Shown piece by piece: positions 1 to 6,044 of a stretch of 6,207 nucleotides of DNA (position 1 is its first letter; each line of letters opens with the position of its first letter). The stretch comes from Pseudomonadota bacterium (lineage in GTDB: Bacteria; Pseudomonadota; Alphaproteobacteria; Acetobacterales; Acetobacteraceae). Location: positions 1-6,207 of the forward strand of contig JAJZVE010000292.1 of NCBI GenBank assembly GCA_021845835.1. Direction: 5' to 3'. The notes beneath the pieces were generated by a model. The model saw only the letters and a program-made list of their open reading frames with translations. It ran no database searches and was not told the DNA's origin. Both the position numbers and the translations under genes were made by a program.

Positions 1-156
1 GGTGTCGAGCAGCGTGACGCCGGTCTCCAGCGCGGCATGGATTGTGGCGATGCTCTCGGCGCGATCGGCCGGCCCGTACATCCCGGACATGCCCATGCAG
101 CCGAGTCCCAGCGCCGAGACGCGCGGCCCCGCCGCGCCAAGCGGACGATACTCCAA
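1..156 (-). CDS. Aldo/keto reductase, N-terminal part (cut by window edge)
   Basis: This is the first 52 residues of an NAD(P)H-dependent aldo/keto reductase, a cytoplasmic TIM-barrel oxidoreductase that reduces aldehydes or ketones; the rest lies beyond the left edge. The translation opens with EYRPLG, followed by VSALGLGCMGMSGMYG (residues 13-28) and GVTLLDT (46-52). This is the beta-1/beta-2 pattern of the family, and D51 sits where the catalytic-tetrad aspartate is expected. The frame has no ATG or GTG before the conserved start, so I place the start at TTG 156-154; a GGAG at 167-164 lies 7 nt upstream and supports it. The gene begins 41 bp after the M20 peptidase stop and is probably in the same transcript. 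The substrate cannot be inferred. Family assignment is firm; the start is fairly sure. Confidence 0.85.
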   Translation of the reverse strand, partial: MEYRPLGAAGPRVSALGLGCMGMSGMYGPADRAESIATIHAALETGVTLLDT

Positions 157-197
157 TGCTTCGCTCCGTCTGCCGATGCTGCGTGCTGATATGGGGT

Positions 198-1328
198 TCA
201 GTGCAGCGTCGCCAGCAGCCCCGCCATCAGCCGTCCTCGCTCCGGCAGGCTGGCGACCTCGATATGCTCGGTGAGGGTATGGAACCCTTCGCCGCGCGCG
301 CCCAGCCCGTCCAGCGACGGAATCCCCATCGCGCCGGTGAAGTTGGCGTCGGAGCCGCCGCCCGCGCTCTCATGCGGCAGATCGAAGCCGATGGCTGCGG
401 CAATCCCGCGTGCCGTCTCATACAGTGCCATCGTGTTCGCGTCCGGCTCCCACACCGGGCGCGTCACGCCGCGAGTCACGGTGAACGTCACGTCGTTGGC
501 GCTGCCCGACAGCGCCAGCATGCGGGCGACGGCGTGGTCCAGGTCCTGCTGGCGCTTGGCCATGCTGAGCGACTCGCCGCGGCAGACCGTGGGCACGCAA
601 TTGACCCATTGGCCGCCATGCACCACGCTGACGCTGAAGGTGCAGGCGTCGGTGGTCATGTCCTCGATCTCCAGCAGCTTGCGCGCCATCAGCCGCACCG
701 CGGAGCGGCCCTCGGCGAGCCGCGCGCCGGCATGGCTTGGCCGGCCGACCGCTTCGAGGTTGAAGCGGGCGATGGCGTAGCGGCCGGTGACGACACCGCC
801 GCTGCGGCGCCCCGGTTCCGGCACCAGCACATAGCGATGCCGCGCCGCCTCTGCTTCGATCAGGTCGCGCGTGCTGGGGCTGCCGACTTCCTCGTCGCTG
901 GTCAGCAGTACCGTCACCGGCAGCGGTGTCGCGATGCCGGCGCGGATCAACTGCCCGATCGCTGCGCAGGCCAGGAAACTGCCCGCCTTCATGTCAAGAA
1001 TTCCCGGCCCGTAGCAGCGGTCGCCCTCGCGCCGCCACGGCAACAGCGCCAGCGTGCCGAGCGGATGCACGGTGTCGAGATGCCCCATCACCAGGATGCC
1101 GGGCTCGCCCGCCCGCGGATGCGGGAAGCGGGCGCGCACGCAGTCGCCGAAGCCCATGCGGCCGGGAATGCGCTCGATCGCGGCCCCCATCAGCGCGAGA
1201 TCACGGCTCGCCACGTCCATCACGCGGTTGACGGCAGCGGCGTCGAAGGTCGGCGATTCGCATTCGACCCAGGGCCGCAGGCCGGCCAGCATCGCGTCGA
1301 TGTCGAAGGGAAGGGATTTCGCGTCCAT
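198..1328 (-). CDS. M20-family metallopeptidase, carboxypeptidase G2 type
   Basis: A complete 376-residue zinc-dependent amidohydrolase/carboxypeptidase of family M20 (ArgE/DapE/CPG2 group), which hydrolyses amide bonds next to an amino acid. The di-metal site is intact: GHLDTVHP gives H83 with catalytic-site D85, GPGILDMKAG gives the bridging D112, SDEEVGS gives general base E146 and ligand E147, PEP gives E171, and GFHTLTEH near the C-terminus gives H350. The central dimerisation domain is marked by GRPSHAG (195-201). No signal peptide is visible, so it should act in the cytoplasm. The ATG at 1328-1326 has GAGG at 1337-1334, 5 nt upstream. It starts 49 bp after the livG-like stop, suggesting it works on what the transporter brings in. 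Length and motif order fit the CPG2 subgroup; the true substrate could be a glutamyl or other N-acyl amino acid, or a dipeptide. The family is certain and the specificity unknown. Confidence 0.93.
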   Translation of the reverse strand: MDAKSLPFDIDAMLAGLRPWVECESPTFDAAAVNRVMDVASRDLALMGAAIERIPGRMGFGDCVRARFPHPRAGEPGILVMGHLDTVHPLGTLALLPWRREGDRCYGPGILDMKAGSFLACAAIGQLIRAGIATPLPVTVLLTSDEEVGSPSTRDLIEAEAARHRYVLVPEPGRRSGGVVTGRYAIARFNLEAVGRPSHAGARLAEGRSAVRLMARKLLEIEDMTTDACTFSVSVVHGGQWVNCVPTVCRGESLSMAKRQQDLDHAVARMLALSGSANDVTFTVTRGVTRPVWEPDANTMALYETARGIAAAIGFDLPHESAGGGSDANFTGAMGIPSLDGLGARGEGFHTLTEHIEVASLPERGRLMAGLLATLH

Positions 1329-1377
1329 TGTTGCCTCGCTCTGCTTGCTTGATGGCGGAATGGGATGGCGGCCGGCA

Positions 1378-2130
1378 TCAGCCCTGGCCGCCGAGATAGG
1401 CCGCCCGCACCTCCGGATGCCGGCGGATCGCGTCGGGCGGGCCTTCGGCCAGGATGCTGCCCTGGTGCATGACGGAAATCGTGGCGGAGACGTCGAGCAC
1501 CACGTTCATGTTATGCTCGATCAGCACGATCGTGTGGTCGCCGCCGAGTTCGACGATCAGGCGCTTCACCGTCTCGATGTCGTCCACGCCCATGCCGGCC
1601 ATCGGCTCGTCGAGCAGCAGCGTGCTCGGCTCGCCCGCCAGCGCCAGCCCGATCTCCAGGATGCGCTGCTGGCCGTGCGACAGCTCGCCGGCGCGGACAT
1701 TGCGCCATTGCCGCAGCGCGAGGCGCCGCAGCACGCCCTCCGCCACGTCGCGCGCGCGGGTCAGCCGTTCCTTCGGCCGCAGGAAATCGAACGCGGCGAG
1801 GCCCGTCTGCGCCTGCGCCGCCAGACGCAGGCTTTCGAACACGGTGAGATTCTGGAACAGGTTGGTGACCTGGAAGGACCGCGCGATGCCCAGCCGCGCG
1901 CGCCGGTGCGGCGGCAGACGGGTCACATCGCGGCCCTCGAACGTGACGCGCCCGCTGCTCGGCAGCGTCGTGCCGGTCAGGCAGTTGAACAGCGTGGTCT
2001 TGCCGGCGCCGTTCGGGCCGATGACGGCGTGGATGCCGCGTTCCTCGACCGTGAACGACACGTCGCGCAGGGCCACGAAGCCGCCGAAGCGCTTGCCGAG
2101 ATCGCGCACCGCGAGCTTCGCCATGCTCAT
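1378..2130 (-). CDS. livG: HAAT ABC transporter ATP-binding protein (LivG-type)
   Basis: A 250-residue cytoplasmic ATPase that powers a branched-chain amino acid type importer. All nucleotide-binding motifs are present: Walker A GPNGAGKT (38-45), Q-loop Q87 in SFQVTNLF, signature LSHGQQR (150-156), Walker B LLLDEP (171-176), and H-loop H206 in LIEHNM. The MAGM after Walker B and the AYLG near the C-terminus are typical of LivG and not of LivF. Length matches the family (about 255). The start ATG 2130-2128 overlaps the livM stop as ATGA; no clear Shine-Dalgarno precedes it, so translation is probably coupled. A second ATG two codons later is an equally possible start. The frame stays open upstream to about 2865, but that extra part is a shadow of livM. 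It should pair with LivH/LivM and a second ATPase, which is not in the window. The symbol reflects the family; the substrate need not be leucine. Confidence 0.93.
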   Translation of the reverse strand: MSMAKLAVRDLGKRFGGFVALRDVSFTVEERGIHAVIGPNGAGKTTLFNCLTGTTLPSSGRVTFEGRDVTRLPPHRRARLGIARSFQVTNLFQNLTVFESLRLAAQAQTGLAAFDFLRPKERLTRARDVAEGVLRRLALRQWRNVRAGELSHGQQRILEIGLALAGEPSTLLLDEPMAGMGVDDIETVKRLIVELGGDHTIVLIEHNMNVVLDVSATISVMHQGSILAEGPPDAIRRHPEVRAAYLGGQG

Positions 2131-3113
2131 CGCGCGTCGTCGGCGCCGGTGGGGAACAGCAGGCGGCGCGCACTGGCGCGATCCAGCACCCATTCCAGGC
2201 CGGACAGCAGCCCGCCGCGCAGATAGCTCGCCACCAGCATCAGCAGCAGGCCGATCACCAGCAGCCAGCGCGGCCAGATCGCCGACAGCAGGTTGCCCAG
2301 CACGACGAAAAACGTCGCGCCGAGCACGCCGCCGAACAGCGACCCGGTGCCGCCGAGGATGGTCATGATGATGATGCGCTCGCTCATCGACACGTCGATG
2401 TTGCCGAGCGGCGCGAAATTCAGGAACAGCGCGTAGAGGCCGCCGGCGATCCCGGTCACGGCGGCGGAGGCGACGAAGGCAGCGACCTTGAACAGCCGCA
2501 CGTTGTAGCCGAGGGCGGTGGCGCGGTCCTCGTTCTCGCGGATCGCGATCAGCGTGCTGCCGAACGGCGAGGCGGCCAGCAGCAGCAGGAACAGATAGAC
2601 GGCCAGGAACACCAGCGCCACGAACAGGTAGAAGCTCAGCGGCGTCTGCAGCGCCAGCAGCGTGACGCCGCCGAACGTCAGCGCCGGGCGCGGGATGTTC
2701 AGCAGCCCGTTGTCGCCGCCGGTTACGTCGGCCATCGCGTAGGCGAGGAAGTAGAACATCTGCGACAGCGCCAGCGTCAGCATCACCAGGTAGATGCCGC
2801 GCTTCTGGGTGGCGAGCACGCCGACGAACAGCCCGACTGCCATGCTGCCGACGACCGTCAGGCACAGCGCCGCCAGCGTGCCGACGCCGAGATGCAGCAG
2901 CGCGAGGCCGCAGACATAGGCGCCGACGCCGAAGAAGATCGCCTGCCCGAACGAGAGCAGACCGACATAGCCCAGCAGCAGCGTGCAGCCGAGCGTCGCG
3001 ATGACGAAGATCAGCGCCTCGGTCGCCATCGCCAGCGACGGCAGCACGAACGGCAGCAGCGCCGCAGCCAGGATGCTGGCAAGGAAGGTCGGTTCGCGGA
3101 GGGCGCGCGGCAT
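2127..3113 (-). CDS. livM: HAAT ABC transporter permease (LivM-type)
   Basis: A 328-residue inner-membrane permease, one half of the transmembrane channel of the importer. It is strongly hydrophobic, with roughly eight to nine membrane segments starting near residue 11. Family marks are LLGYVGLLSFGQAIFFGVGAY (split here as 46-55 and 56-66), TGGDNGLLNI (131-140), and a cytoplasmic loop SPFGSTLIAIRENEDRATAL (182-201), which is the EAA-like contact with the ATPase. TILGGTGSLFGG (251-262) is also characteristic. I chose ATG 3113-3111 because MPRALREP directly precedes the first membrane helix; an upstream in-frame start near 3176 would add an atypical Arg/Cys/Trp-rich stretch that is out-of-frame livH sequence. 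The start lies 4 bp after the livH stop and the stop overlaps livG by ATGA, a tightly coupled arrangement. Confidence 0.92.
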   Translation of the reverse strand: MPRALREPTFLASILAAALLPFVLPSLAMATEALIFVIATLGCTLLLGYVGLLSFGQAIFFGVGAYVCGLALLHLGVGTLAALCLTVVGSMAVGLFVGVLATQKRGIYLVMLTLALSQMFYFLAYAMADVTGGDNGLLNIPRPALTFGGVTLLALQTPLSFYLFVALVFLAVYLFLLLLAASPFGSTLIAIRENEDRATALGYNVRLFKVAAFVASAAVTGIAGGLYALFLNFAPLGNIDVSMSERIIIMTILGGTGSLFGGVLGATFFVVLGNLLSAIWPRWLLVIGLLLMLVASYLRGGLLSGLEWVLDRASARRLLFPTGADDAR

Positions 3114-3117
3114 GGTG

Positions 3118-3975
3118 CTACGCCCGCCCCAGCAATCCCCGCGGGCGCAGCAGGATGACCAGCGCCATCGCGACATAGATCATCAGATTGGCGCCTTCGG
3201 ACCACAGGCTGCTCATCACGCTCTGCACGATGCCGATCAGCAGTCCGCCGGCGAGCGCGCCGCTGAAACTGCCCATGCCGCCGATGACCACGACCACGAA
3301 GGCAATGCCGAGCGCGTCCGGACCCATGAACGGCTCGGCGCCGCGGATCGGCGCCGCCAGCACGCCGGCCAGTCCCGCCAGGAACGCGCCGAGCGCGAAG
3401 GTGAGCGAGAAGATGCCGAACACGTCGATGCCCAGCAACGACACCATCTCGGTCGATTCGGTGCCGGCGCGCAGGATCGCGCCATAGGTCGTGCGCTCCA
3501 GCAGCAGCCACAGCGCCAGCGCCAGCGCGGCGGAAAAGCCGATGACGAACAGGCGGTACTTCGGATAGGCGAAGCTGCCCAGGATCAGCACGCCGCGCAG
3601 CAGGTCGGGTGCCGCGACATGCTTGCCGATCGGGTCCCACACGATGACGACGAGTTCCTGGATCACTAGCGCGAGGCCGAGGGTGACCAGGATCTGGAAC
3701 ATGTGCGGCGCGCGGTACAGCCGGTTGAGCATGGTGCGCTCGCCCAGCCATCCCGCCGCGCCCACGACCAGCGGCCCGATCAGCAGCGCCAGCCAGAAAT
3801 TCCCGGTTGCCTCGGTGAGCGCGTAGCAGAGATAGGCGCCGAGCAGATAGAAGGCGCCGTGGGCAAAGTTCACGAAGTTCATGATGCCGAAAATGATCGA
3901 CAGCCCGACCGCGATCAGGAAGTAGATCATCCCGATGCCGACGCCGTTGCAGACCTGCACGAGATACAGGCTCAT
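3118..3975 (-). CDS. livH: HAAT ABC transporter permease (LivH-type)
   Basis: A 285-residue inner-membrane permease that forms the transport channel with LivM. It is nearly all hydrophobic, with about eight predicted membrane segments. Diagnostic stretches are GMIYFLIAVGLSIIFG (15-30) and MNFVNFAHGAFYLLGAY (32-48), together the classic LivH start, then the EAA-like ATPase-contact loop ERTTYGAILRAG (160-171), AAPIRG (207-212), VVIGGMGSFSG (229-239) and the C-terminal RPRGLLG (277-283). I chose ATG 3975-3973 because MSLYLVQ followed by NG and the first helix is the usual N-terminus. In-frame ATG 3990 and TTG 4002 would add 5 and 9 residues. None of the three has a good Shine-Dalgarno, and the chosen ATG directly abuts a strong hairpin (3976-4000), so the start is less certain than the function. 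It follows the binding-protein gene by 55 bp and precedes livM by 4 bp. Confidence 0.92.
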   Translation of the reverse strand: MSLYLVQVCNGVGIGMIYFLIAVGLSIIFGIMNFVNFAHGAFYLLGAYLCYALTEATGNFWLALLIGPLVVGAAGWLGERTMLNRLYRAPHMFQILVTLGLALVIQELVVIVWDPIGKHVAAPDLLRGVLILGSFAYPKYRLFVIGFSAALALALWLLLERTTYGAILRAGTESTEMVSLLGIDVFGIFSLTFALGAFLAGLAGVLAAPIRGAEPFMGPDALGIAFVVVVIGGMGSFSGALAGGLLIGIVQSVMSSLWSEGANLMIYVAMALVILLRPRGLLGRA

Positions 3976-4000
3976 GCCGGCCGCCCGCATGGCGGCCGGC
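3976..4000 (-). promoter_or_regulatory. GC-rich hairpin between livJ-like gene and livH
   Basis: A perfect 10-bp inverted repeat: GCCGGCCGCC, a 5-nt loop ATGCG, then GGCGGCCGGC, reading on the minus strand. It ends exactly at the base before the livH ATG (3975), and an alternative in-frame ATG (3990-3988) lies at the loop. No U-run follows, so it is not a classic intrinsic terminator. Hairpins between a binding-protein gene and its permease genes are known to protect the upstream mRNA from 3' decay and lower downstream expression, giving excess binding protein; that role here is inferred. It could also reduce livH initiation. A 12-bp perfect palindrome, GGCGGCGCCGCC, lies just upstream at 4006-4017 and may form a competing fold. 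Confidence 0.6.
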
Positions 4001-4030
4001 AATCGGGCGGCGCCGCCGGCACCGCGCCGC

Positions 4031-5233
4031 TCAGGTCATGTGGCACGCGGACTGGGCCTGCGTCAGGAACGACCTGCCGAAGCTGACGATATCGACGTAG
4101 TCGTACTGCGACCGCATCTTCGCCTTCGGCTTGCCCTGCAGCAGGTAGTAGTTCTTCACCACCTGATGGTCGAAGGCCTGGATCGTCTCGTCGCCGGTCG
4201 GGCCTTCGTACTGCAGGCCCTCCAGCGCCCTGATGATGGCGGCCGGGTCGGCCGATCCCGACTTCCTGATCCCGCGCATGATCAGGTCGGAGCAGATATA
4301 GCCGCTGATCGACGTATAGCTCGGCGGCATGCTGGCTTCGCGGCTGTAGATGTCGAGGATCTTCCTGTTGCCGGGGCTGTCGATCGCCATGTCGTACTGG
4401 CAGCCGACATAGACGCCGTCGAGTACGTCGGTGCCGATTTCCTGGTACTGCTCCAGGCCGGCGGCCCAGACCATCAGGATCTTCATCTTCTGCTTCATGC
4501 CGAAATCCGCCGCCTGGCGCAGCGTGTTCGTGCTCTGCGCGCCGAAATTGAGCAGCAGCAGCACATCCGGCTTTGCCGCGGCGGCGTTGGTGAGATAGCC
4601 GGAGAATTCCGTCTCGGTCAGCGAGTGGTAGCTGTTGCCGACGTGCTCGATGCCCTTTTCCTTGAACAGCGCCTGCGCGTTCTGCAGCAGCGACTCGCCG
4701 AACACGTATTTCGGCGTGATCGTGTACCAGCGCTTCGCGTCGGGATATGTCTCGATCAGCGGACGCACGGTCTGCTGGATGGCGCCATAGGTCGGCACCG
4801 ACCAGCGGAAGGTGGCGCGGTTGCAGTTCGTGCCCGTGACCTCGTCGGCGCCGACCGCGGTGACGAACACGCCGCCGGCCTTGTTCACCTCCGCCGACAG
4901 CGCGAGCGCGACCGAGGACAGCACGGCGCCGAAGAACAGGCGGTGCCGGTTCTGCTGGATTTCCGCCAGCGCCTTGGCGACCGCGCGGCCCGGATTGCCC
5001 TCGCTGTCCACCGAAACGTAGTCGATATCCAGGCCGTACGCCTTCCCGAGCACCCTGGTCGCGATCTGCGCGCCCATCACGCTCGGCTTGCCGGCGGCGG
5101 CGAAGGTGCCCGACAGTGCATAGAGGCTGCACAGCGTCGCCTTCTCGGCCGCCGCGGCGGTCCGCACGACGGCAGGCGCCGCGGCCAGTGCCACGGCACC
5201 CTTGACGACGGCGCGCCTTCCCAGGACCGGCAT
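4031..5233 (-). CDS. HAAT ABC transporter periplasmic substrate-binding protein (LivJ-like)
   Basis: A 400-residue periplasmic solute receptor of the Peripla_BP_6 (branched-chain amino acid/amide) type that delivers its ligand to LivH/LivM. The N-terminus has an export signal with a twin-arginine look, GRRAVVKG (5-12), a hydrophobic Ala/Val core to about residue 23, and a likely cleavage near TAAAAEK (25-31). The mature part begins with LYALSGTFAAAGKPSVMGAQ (split as 38-47 and 48-57), then VDSEGNPGRAV (75-85), the typical Ds..np..A pattern. TNCNRATFRWSVPTYGAI (135-152) and FGE (178-180) follow the order expected in this family. Five cysteines remain in the coding frame (35, 137, 278, 314, 397). 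ATG 5233-5231 is preferred over TTG 5254 because a perfect AGGAGG lies 6 nt upstream. It is the first gene of the transporter set and has its own promoter candidate. The ligand is not predictable. Confidence 0.92.
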   Translation of the reverse strand: MPVLGRRAVVKGAVALAAAPAVVRTAAAAEKATLCSLYALSGTFAAAGKPSVMGAQIATRVLGKAYGLDIDYVSVDSEGNPGRAVAKALAEIQQNRHRLFFGAVLSSVALALSAEVNKAGGVFVTAVGADEVTGTNCNRATFRWSVPTYGAIQQTVRPLIETYPDAKRWYTITPKYVFGESLLQNAQALFKEKGIEHVGNSYHSLTETEFSGYLTNAAAAKPDVLLLLNFGAQSTNTLRQAADFGMKQKMKILMVWAAGLEQYQEIGTDVLDGVYVGCQYDMAIDSPGNRKILDIYSREASMPPSYTSISGYICSDLIMRGIRKSGSADPAAIIRALEGLQYEGPTGDETIQAFDHQVVKNYYLLQGKPKAKMRSQYDYVDIVSFGRSFLTQAQSACHMT

Positions 5234-5239
5234 CCCCAG

Positions 5240-5245
5240 CCTCCT
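5240..5245 (-). promoter_or_regulatory. Ribosome binding site AGGAGG of the binding-protein gene
   Basis: A full-consensus AGGAGG on the minus strand with a 6-nt spacer to ATG 5233. It fixes the start of the substrate-binding protein and rules against TTG 5254, which lies upstream of it. It is by far the strongest ribosome binding site in the window, in keeping with the high dose of binding protein that such importers need. Confidence 0.85.
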
Positions 5246-5272
5246 CTTTCCCAACCCAGCCTACGCGCCGGC

Positions 5273-5301
5273 ATTGAAACCGGAGACGAGTCAGGTGTCG
5301 A
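5273..5301 (-). promoter_or_regulatory. Candidate sigma-70 promoter of the transporter operon
   Basis: On the minus strand, TCGACA (5301-5296; five of six match TTGACA), a 17-bp spacer, and TTCAAT (5278-5273; four of six match TATAAT). The expected transcription start is near 5266, giving a leader of about 33 nt before the ATG with AGGAGG inside it. It sits in the 121-bp gap between the oxygenase stop and the binding-protein start, the only sizeable gap in the window, and no clear terminator or operator was seen in the rest of that gap. Assignment is by eye only. Confidence 0.4.
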
Positions 5302-5354
5302 GGCTGAATCCGCTTGCCTGCGCGCGAACGGCTCCCTGGCGTCGCGGGGCGGGG

Positions 5355-6044
5355 TTACGGCGTCGGCCGGTCCAGCGTGATCGGCCGGTCCGGGAAGGTC
5401 AGTTGCTCGCGGTCGCGCCAACTGGGATGGACGTAGTTGATCTCCATCAGCCGCCGCACGCCGACGATCGGGCGCGGATCGAAGCCGTGCCACGTGGCCG
5501 GGCCTGGGACGAAGATCACCGCCGAGTCGAACTCGCCCGGGGAACGCGCGACCCAGCGCTGGTCGGCGTCGTAGATGTCGGTCCCCCACTCCGCGGCGTC
5601 GGGGCCGGTGGACAGGTAGATCACCATCGAGAACAGCTTTTCCGGGATGTCCCGGTGCGGTTCCAGCCAGGCGCCGTCGGTGTCCTGGATATACTCCATG
5701 CGCAGATAGCTGCCCTCGGCGGCGATCGCGCAGGTTTCCGCCATCAGCCGCGCCACGTCCGGGCGCTGCAGCGCGTCGGACAGCACCTGGCAGGTGGGGA
5801 ACCTGGCACGCAGCGTCGGCGTGATGAAGCAGCGTTCGGTGTTGTAGGTGTTGCGCGTGCCGTCGGTGCGGCCGAGCACCGGCGGCGCGATCGGCAGCGT
5901 CAGGATGCCGGTGCAGAGATCGACCGGGAACACTTCCTTGAGCCGCCAGTGGCGATACGGCCAGTCGCCGCGCTCGGCATTGCGCACCGCGTGCGTGAAC
6001 GCCGCGGCCACGGCATCGACCGTGGGCACCGGGGGATACTGCAT
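5355..6044 (-). CDS. 2-oxoglutarate/Fe(II)-dependent oxygenase
   Basis: A complete 229-residue cytoplasmic protein with the jelly-roll 2OG-Fe(II) oxygenase facial triad: EPHRDIPEKLFSMVIYLS (128-145) carries H130 and D132, and WHGFDPRPIVGVRRLMEINY (185-204) carries the distal H186 with R197 or R198 placed to bind 2-oxoglutarate. AVIFVPGPATWHGF resembles the strand before the distal histidine in the prolyl hydroxylase-like branch (2OG-FeII_Oxy_3 style). The N-terminal 110 residues, with NTYNTERCFITP (65-76) and a conserved-looking FPTCQVLSDAL, probably shape the substrate site. It would hydroxylate an unknown substrate using oxygen and 2-oxoglutarate. ATG 6044-6042 overlaps the upstream stop as TGATG, so the two genes are likely co-translated. 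Earlier in-frame starts would add a low-complexity Arg/Ala/Gly tail that is shadow of that gene. The following gap separates it from the transporter, so a shared role is not implied. Confidence 0.88.
   Translation of the reverse strand: MQYPPVPTVDAVAAAFTHAVRNAERGDWPYRHWRLKEVFPVDLCTGILTLPIAPPVLGRTDGTRNTYNTERCFITPTLRARFPTCQVLSDALQRPDVARLMAETCAIAAEGSYLRMEYIQDTDGAWLEPHRDIPEKLFSMVIYLSTGPDAAEWGTDIYDADQRWVARSPGEFDSAVIFVPGPATWHGFDPRPIVGVRRLMEINYVHPSWRDREQLTFPDRPITLDRPTP

Noticed and set aside
42..1352. A 436-residue plus-strand open frame opposite the M20 peptidase.
   Set aside because: Composition is that of an antisense shadow; the minus-strand gene has all catalytic motifs.
1329..1377. Possible regulatory element or hidden small gene between livG and the M20 peptidase.
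   Set aside because: Only 49 bp, with no convincing hairpin or promoter; just a modest GAGG before the peptidase start.
2131..2865. The livG frame stays open upstream, giving an apparent 495-residue fusion protein.
   Set aside because: The extra part is Arg/Ala/Pro-rich low-complexity sequence that overlaps livM in another frame. The ATPase homology starts at 2130, in ATGA overlap with the livM stop.
3976..4000. The hairpin read as an intrinsic terminator.
   Set aside because: No U-run follows the stem on the transcribed strand, and the permease genes directly downstream need the same transcript.
3935..5380. A 481-residue plus-strand open frame opposite the binding-protein gene.
   Set aside because: It lacks any domain, is dominated by Arg, Ala, Gln and His, and mirrors a well-supported gene on the other strand, as is common in GC-rich DNA.
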